Below, piece by piece: positions 14,107 to 17,526 of a stretch of DNA of 17,526 nucleotides; within the stretch, counting starts at the first letter, position 1; the number at the start of each line of letters is the position of its first letter. The translations under genes were made by a program, and so were the position numbers. This DNA is from Erysipelotrichaceae bacterium (GTDB taxonomy: Bacteria > Bacillota_I > Bacilli_A > Erysipelotrichales > Erysipelotrichaceae): assembly GCA_900759455.1 (NCBI GenBank), contig CAAEVI010000050.1:1-17526 (forward strand), written 5' to 3'. The notes beneath the pieces were generated by a model. The model saw only the letters and a list, made by a program, of their open reading frames with translations, was not told the origin of the DNA and ran no database searches.

Positions 14107-15837
14107 ATGAAAAGTAGGATCACCGTGTGCGCATGCACATTCTTCCTGCTGTTTGCGGCAGTCTGGGGCAATCAATTGCTGGCCGCTGAAGAAACGTCGG
14201 CAGCCGCAGGTGCAGTTCTTCCCGAAGATCACATATACACGACGATTAATGAAGACGGACGGCTGGAAATCATGGATATCGAGTCGATGGAGGAACAGAC
14301 TGCACAGGAACAGGCAATGCATATCGAAGATAGTCAAAAAGATGCAAGAGCATTAAAGTACGGTGTCGTGAATTTCCGCACAAAAAGCAGTGCAGCGCTG
14401 AATACCAATTATGTCGATGCAAATACAGGAAAAAGCGGATATACGAACGGATACTATGCAGCTGATGCGGCTTTTCTGGGATATGAAAACGGAAAAGTAA
14501 AATTCATGCTGTCCGGTGTTGTCGGCCTTGTCAATGCAAGCGAAGTGGAAGTACTGGATGCTACGGAAGACTGGTATGTGAGCTTTTACCGGTGTGAACA
14601 AGGCGTTCTGAAACACTATATCAAGAGCAGCATGTACAGCAACTCCTATACAAGTGCGATCACTGTCGGTGAAATTCAGCCGTACATGAAAAACAATATT
14701 TACTATTATAGCTATGATGGTCATTATTTTTACACCGATTATCTTCAGATGCTGGATGACTATATGGCAGGTACGAGGAAAAATGCGATCAACCCGAATG
14801 ATGCGTATTATAACTATTATCAGTTTGTGTCCAATCGATCAAAAACATCGTTTACGGCAACGGATATCAATAATTATGTGAAAGCCTATCTGGGCAGCAA
14901 ATACACATCTTCACAGACCAAGATGTATGAGATGGGTAAATATTATATTCAGTACCAGAATCAGTACGGGGCAAACGCACTGGCGGTTTTTGGTGTATCG
15001 GCAAATGAAAGTGCCTTTGGAACCAGCAATATCGCGATGACCAAAAACAACTTGTTCGGTCATAATGCAGTCGATTCGGATCCGGGACTTGCCAACGGAT
15101 ATGCCAGCGCACAGAACAGTATTCAGGATCACGCCAAATACTATGTGAACCTGTGGTATTCCACACCGAAATATTCCACCTATAACGGATCGTTCCTGGG
15201 GGATAAAAGCACGGGAATGCTGAGCTATGCTTCAGACCCGTATTGGGGAGAAAAAGCGGCTCACTGGGCCTGGAAACTCGATCTATATACAAGCGGCAAG
15301 AGCGATGTCGAAAAATTAACGCTGGTATTCAAAAAATCCGGAGGCGTTAATGTAAGAAAGGAAGCCTCGACTTCATCAACACTGCTCTATACAACGCCGA
15401 CGAATGAGAATATGTCATTCGTGCTTTTGGGCGAAGTCAAAGGAACGACTGTATCCGGATCGAATGTTTGGTATAAGGTGCAACTTGATACACCGCTCAA
15501 CAGCGAACGCACGGCAATTGATTACAGCGGAACCGGATATGATTTCAGCCGCAGCTACGGTTATATCCATTCTTCGCTGCTATCCAAAGCAAAAACATCA
15601 GAGAGCGGAGGCAGTCAGGGCGGAACACCGACACCTGTTTATAAAAAAGGTGACGTAAATAATGACGGCAAGATTTCATCCCTGGATTATGTTCTCGTAA
15701 AGAATCACATCCTTTCCATTAAAAAGCTGAGTGGTGCATCAGCGACAGCGGCAGATGTGAATAAAGACGGCAAGATCAGTTCTCTGGATTATGTTCTGAT
15801 CAAAAACGATATTTTAGGCATTTCGAAAATTAATTAA
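14107..15837 (+). CDS. Secreted GH73-type glucosaminidase with SH3-like and dockerin domains
   Basis: This 576-residue secreted protein probably cuts N-acetylglucosaminyl bonds in peptidoglycan. Residues 1-27 form a signal peptide (MKSR, hydrophobic core, LLAA). A Tyr/Gly-rich SH3-like segment spans about 85-150. The glucosaminidase (LytB/GH73-like) domain covers about 240-395 with GVSANESAFGTSNIA, where Glu301 is the likely catalytic acid, followed by KNNLFGHNAVDSDP. A bacterial SH3 domain (403-495, GVNVRKEASTSSTLLY) and a Gly/Pro/Thr linker come next. A type-I dockerin ends the protein (513-575), with two complete calcium loops at 516-527 and 550-561. Dockerins bind cohesins, but no clear cohesin is visible in the window. 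The next gene starts 13 bases later and is likely translationally coupled. AGGAGGT at 14092-14098 supports this start. Confidence 0.9.
   Translation: MKSRITVCACTFFLLFAAVWGNQLLAAEETSAAAGAVLPEDHIYTTINEDGRLEIMDIESMEEQTAQEQAMHIEDSQKDARALKYGVVNFRTKSSAALNTNYVDANTGKSGYTNGYYAADAAFLGYENGKVKFMLSGVVGLVNASEVEVLDATEDWYVSFYRCEQGVLKHYIKSSMYSNSYTSAITVGEIQPYMKNNIYYYSYDGHYFYTDYLQMLDDYMAGTRKNAINPNDAYYNYYQFVSNRSKTSFTATDINNYVKAYLGSKYTSSQTKMYEMGKYYIQYQNQYGANALAVFGVSANESAFGTSNIAMTKNNLFGHNAVDSDPGLANGYASAQNSIQDHAKYYVNLWYSTPKYSTYNGSFLGDKSTGMLSYASDPYWGEKAAHWAWKLDLYTSGKSDVEKLTLVFKKSGGVNVRKEASTSSTLLYTTPTNENMSFVLLGEVKGTTVSGSNVWYKVQLDTPLNSERTAIDYSGTGYDFSRSYGYIHSSLLSKAKTSESGGSQGGTPTPVYKKGDVNNDGKISSLDYVLVKNHILSIKKLSGASATAADVNKDGKISSLDYVLIKNDILGISKIN
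15652..15816 (+). repeat. Dockerin duplicated segment (two units)
   Basis: Unit 1 encodes residues 516-536 (15652-15714) and unit 2 residues 550-570 (15754-15816). They match at 18 of 21 positions, each with the calcium loop DVNxDGKISSLD followed by a helix YVLxKNxIL. The pair Ser-Leu occupies the positions that are usually Ser-Thr in Clostridium thermocellum dockerins, and it is the same in both units. Confidence 0.9.
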
Positions 15838-15842
15838 AGGAG
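15836..15842 (+). promoter_or_regulatory. Ribosome binding site of the second surface gene, overlapping the upstream stop
   Basis: AAAGGAG overlaps the last bases of the TAA at 15835-15837 and lies 8 bases before TTG 15851. The GTG at 15842 overlaps the site and is therefore an unlikely start. The arrangement suggests translational coupling. Confidence 0.75.
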
Positions 15843-15850
15843 TGAACAAA

Positions 15851-17242
15851 TTGAAAAAAAAGATATGTATTCTTGTAACCGCAGCTGCCTTGCTGGCCTC
15901 ATTTCCCAAGATCGTTTCAGCTTATAATGTCTCTTTAGGACAGCGCTTTACTGTCAGTGTGGGGTGCGGGGCAATCGAAGGCAGTGTCAAAGCTTATGCA
16001 AGCAATGCAAAGCTTGTTTCGAGTGATACATGGTGTGACCGCAACAAAAGCGTAAGCGCGACAGCGATTGCCGAAGGGTATGGCACAGCGACCATTACAT
16101 TTAAGACAGTCGATGCAGCCAATGTCAGCAATCCGTCGAACCCGATCGATGCCAGCGGAAGGACACTGGGAAGTCAGAGTGTATCCGTGGTGAAGCCAAG
16201 CTCTTCACAGAACAGCAGTTCCACTGGATCGCAGACATCCGGCAGCAATAGTTCTGTCAGCCGACCGTCGCAAAATACACAGAGCAGCAATACAGCATCA
16301 CAGCAGCAAGAGGAAGAAATATTGTCATCGAATGCATTGCTGGCATCCTTAAGCGTTTCTGAGGGCAAGCTTTCTCCTTCCTTTAGCAGCAATAAAACAA
16401 GCTATGAACTGGATCTTTCATCCGCGGCAGAGAGCATTCGCATCGATGCCAAGGCGCAGGACAGCAAGGCGTCAGTAAAAGGAACAGGCGAGATCAAAGT
16501 CAAACAGGGAATGAATACCGCGGAGATCGTCGTTACTGCACAAGACGGAAGTGAAAAAAAGTATACAATCAAGATTTATGTAGAAGAGACACCGGATATT
16601 TTTCTGTCTTATCGCGATCAGACATACGGTGTCGTGAAAAATACTGACCGCATCAGTGCACCGGGAACCGGATTCGAAAAAAAGAGCATTGAAATAGACG
16701 GAAAAAAAGCAGAGATGTGGAGCAATGCAGTCATGGATATCGATGTTCTGTATCTGAGCGAAGATAAGACACAAACCGCAGGCTTCTATATATATGATAT
16801 CGAAGCAAATAAGATAATCAGTAGCTTCGAACCGATCGTTCTTCTGGGCAATTCTCTTTATCTGATCGATATCGGGGAAGAACAGAAAGAAAAAGAACAT
16901 ATGACTTTCACGACAGTGACAGTAGACGAAAAAGAAATACAGGGATGGAAATATGATGCACCTGAGCTGAAAAACTATGCCCTCCTCTATGTAATGAATG
17001 AAAAAGGAGAAAAAGTGTACTATCAGTATGAATCGGAAGAAAATACGCTGCAACTGTATGCGGATCTATCAGTGATCTATGAAAAACAGCTGGAAACAGA
17101 ACAAAAGAAGTTTTACACTGCGGCAGTCGCAGCCGGATTTTTTGCCTGTACAGCAATCGGTGCTCTCATCGGCTGTCTGATCTTATACAAAAAACGGAAA
17201 GAAACATCTTTTGGATTGAAGCATTTCCGCTTCAAAAAATAA
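15851..17242 (+). CDS. Membrane-anchored Ig-like/cadherin-like beta-sandwich surface protein
   Basis: This 463-residue protein starts at TTG 15851. A signal peptide (1-24, KKK, hydrophobic core, VSA) precedes an Ig-like domain (about 25-113, NVSLGQRFTVSV to GTATITFKTVDA) with two cysteines, Cys39 and Cys62, that could form a disulfide. A Ser/Gln/Thr-rich linker (115-158) leads to a cadherin-like beta-sandwich (160-245; LASLSVSEGKLSPSFSSNKT to VVTAQDGSEKKYTIKIYV). A further domain (about 250-400) contains FLSYRDQTYGVVKN and AGFYIYDIEANK, recurrent in such Firmicutes proteins but of unknown function. One transmembrane helix (about 423-447) and a basic tail KKRKETSFGLKHFRFKK end the protein. Its enzyme activity, if any, is not evident; it may be a scaffold or receptor. 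Its pairing with a dockerin hydrolase suggests a cell-surface partnership, which is inference. Confidence 0.8.
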   Translation: MKKKICILVTAAALLASFPKIVSAYNVSLGQRFTVSVGCGAIEGSVKAYASNAKLVSSDTWCDRNKSVSATAIAEGYGTATITFKTVDAANVSNPSNPIDASGRTLGSQSVSVVKPSSSQNSSSTGSQTSGSNSSVSRPSQNTQSSNTASQQQEEEILSSNALLASLSVSEGKLSPSFSSNKTSYELDLSSAAESIRIDAKAQDSKASVKGTGEIKVKQGMNTAEIVVTAQDGSEKKYTIKIYVEETPDIFLSYRDQTYGVVKNTDRISAPGTGFEKKSIEIDGKKAEMWSNAVMDIDVLYLSEDKTQTAGFYIYDIEANKIISSFEPIVLLGNSLYLIDIGEEQKEKEHMTFTTVTVDEKEIQGWKYDAPELKNYALLYVMNEKGEKVYYQYESEENTLQLYADLSVIYEKQLETEQKKFYTAAVAAGFFACTAIGALIGCLILYKKRKETSFGLKHFRFKK

Positions 17243-17255
17243 AATAACCGGTAAA

Positions 17256-17301
17256 AAAAATAGCCCGAAGCAGCAAAATTAGCTGAAAAAGGGCTATTTT
17301 T
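17256..17301 (+). terminator. Rho-independent terminator of the surface operon
   Basis: AAAAATAGCCC (17256-17266) pairs perfectly over 11 bp with GGGCTATTTTT (17291-17301). Inside, CAGC (17271-17274) can pair with GCTG (17282-17285). The T-rich 3' side ends transcription just ahead of the rRNA promoter. Confidence 0.92.
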
Positions 17302-17302
17302 G

Positions 17303-17353
17303 TTATATTTTTAAGAAAAATCAAAAAAAGATAAAAAAAGTGAAGAAAAGTAG
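17303..17353 (+). promoter_or_regulatory. A/T-rich upstream (UP-like) element
   Basis: The bases directly upstream of the -35 box are almost entirely A and T, with repeated A-tracts about ten bases apart (for example 17316-17320, 17323-17329, 17333-17339). This is typical of UP elements that boost rRNA promoters by binding the alpha subunit C-terminal domain. The function is inferred from composition and position. Confidence 0.6.
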
Positions 17354-17382
17354 TTGACGAAAGGGAAAAGAGGTGGTAATAT
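17354..17382 (+). promoter_or_regulatory. rRNA operon promoter
   Basis: The -35 TTGACG (17354-17359) and the -10 TAATAT (17377-17382) are 17 bases apart, with an extended -10 TG at 17374-17375. The start is expected near 17389. The downstream leader identifies it as an rRNA operon promoter. Confidence 0.85.
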
Positions 17383-17388
17383 AAACGA

Positions 17389-17526
17389 GCGCTTGCGGAG
17401 AGCAAGCTCGATCTTTGAAAACTAAACAGGAAACGTCAATTCAAGAGAAGGACGCAAGACGTCCGGATAAGAAAAGAAAAGACGCTTGAAAGCAAAGCGT
17501 AAGAAATGAGCTAAACAAACAATCAA
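17389..17526 (+). promoter_or_regulatory. Precursor leader of an rRNA operon (upstream of 16S rRNA)
   Basis: The leader holds a hairpin GCTTGC/GCAAGC (17391-17396 with 17402-17407) and then the boxA-like ATCTTTGAAAACTAAACAGG (17411-17430), typical of Firmicutes rRNA leaders, where antitermination factors load. Two further hairpins follow: GGACG/CGTCC (17450-17454 with 17460-17464) and ACGCTT/AAGCGT (17482-17487 with 17495-17500). The closing AAATGAGCTAAACAAACAATCAA-like end resembles the sequence just before 16S rRNA. The conserved 16S start (AGAGTTTGATC) is not reached in this window. Confidence 0.85.

Noticed and set aside
16193..16324. Ser/Gln-rich stretch as a tandem repeat or mobile-element scar
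   Set aside because: No regular repeat unit is seen; it is a normal flexible linker between extracellular domains.
1..17526. CRISPR arrays, tRNA genes, insertion sequences, defence systems
   Set aside because: None seen: no regularly spaced repeats, no tRNA-like folds, no transposase or nuclease genes, and no inverted repeats flanking a gene.

Overview
The window is one continuous, plus-strand-only stretch of a low-to-mid GC Firmicutes-type chromosome. The protein families, strong Shine-Dalgarno sites, T-tailed hairpin terminators, the order rplJ-rplL-methyltransferase-rpoB-rpoC and the acidic tail of the RNA polymerase beta subunit all fit Firmicutes. A native asparagine at the rifampicin-site histidine and the type-I dockerin surface proteins point, with moderate confidence, to the Erysipelotrichia (Clostridium innocuum/ramosum-like relatives of the Mollicutes). 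No mobile element, tRNA or CRISPR array was seen.

Layout. (1) 1-2670: the end of a leucine biosynthesis operon, leuC (5' end outside the window), leuD and leuB, closed by a terminator. (2) 2711-3956: a promoter and a leader that looks like an L1-binding site, then rplK (L11) and rplA (L1). (3) 3957-5053: a consensus promoter overlapping the end of rplA, a canonical L10 leader with a terminator-like hairpin, then rplJ (L10) and rplL (L7/L12). (4) 5084-13919: a hairpin, a ybxB/rsmC-like methyltransferase gene carrying a terminator-like hairpin in its first codons and a promoter in its last codons, then rpoB and rpoC and a strong terminator. (5) 14038-17307: a promoter and a two-gene surface operon, a secreted glucosaminidase with a dockerin and a membrane-anchored Ig/cadherin-like protein, then a terminator. 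(6) 17303-17526: an A/T-rich upstream element, an rRNA-type promoter and the precursor leader of an rRNA operon; the window stops shortly before the expected start of 16S rRNA.

How the parts work together. Regions 2-4 form the ribosomal-stalk and RNA polymerase cluster. The visible control points match the classical scheme: L1 feedback on rplKA, L10(L12) feedback on rplJL, and an attenuation point plus an independent promoter setting rpoBC relative to the r-proteins. The usual upstream neighbours secE-nusG and the usual downstream rpsL-rpsG-fusA block are absent, and are replaced by leu genes and by surface genes followed by an rRNA operon.

Most notable observations: L11 lacks about four residues of the proline-rich loop that forms the thiopeptide site; RpoB has Asn where most bacteria have His526 (E. 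coli numbering), predicting intrinsic rifamycin resistance; RpoB has a large insertion in its lobe region and RpoC a small one beside the F-loop; a near-perfect terminator hairpin lies inside the ybxB coding sequence; and a dockerin-tagged cell-wall hydrolase is co-transcribed with a membrane-anchored beta-sandwich protein that could be its receptor.
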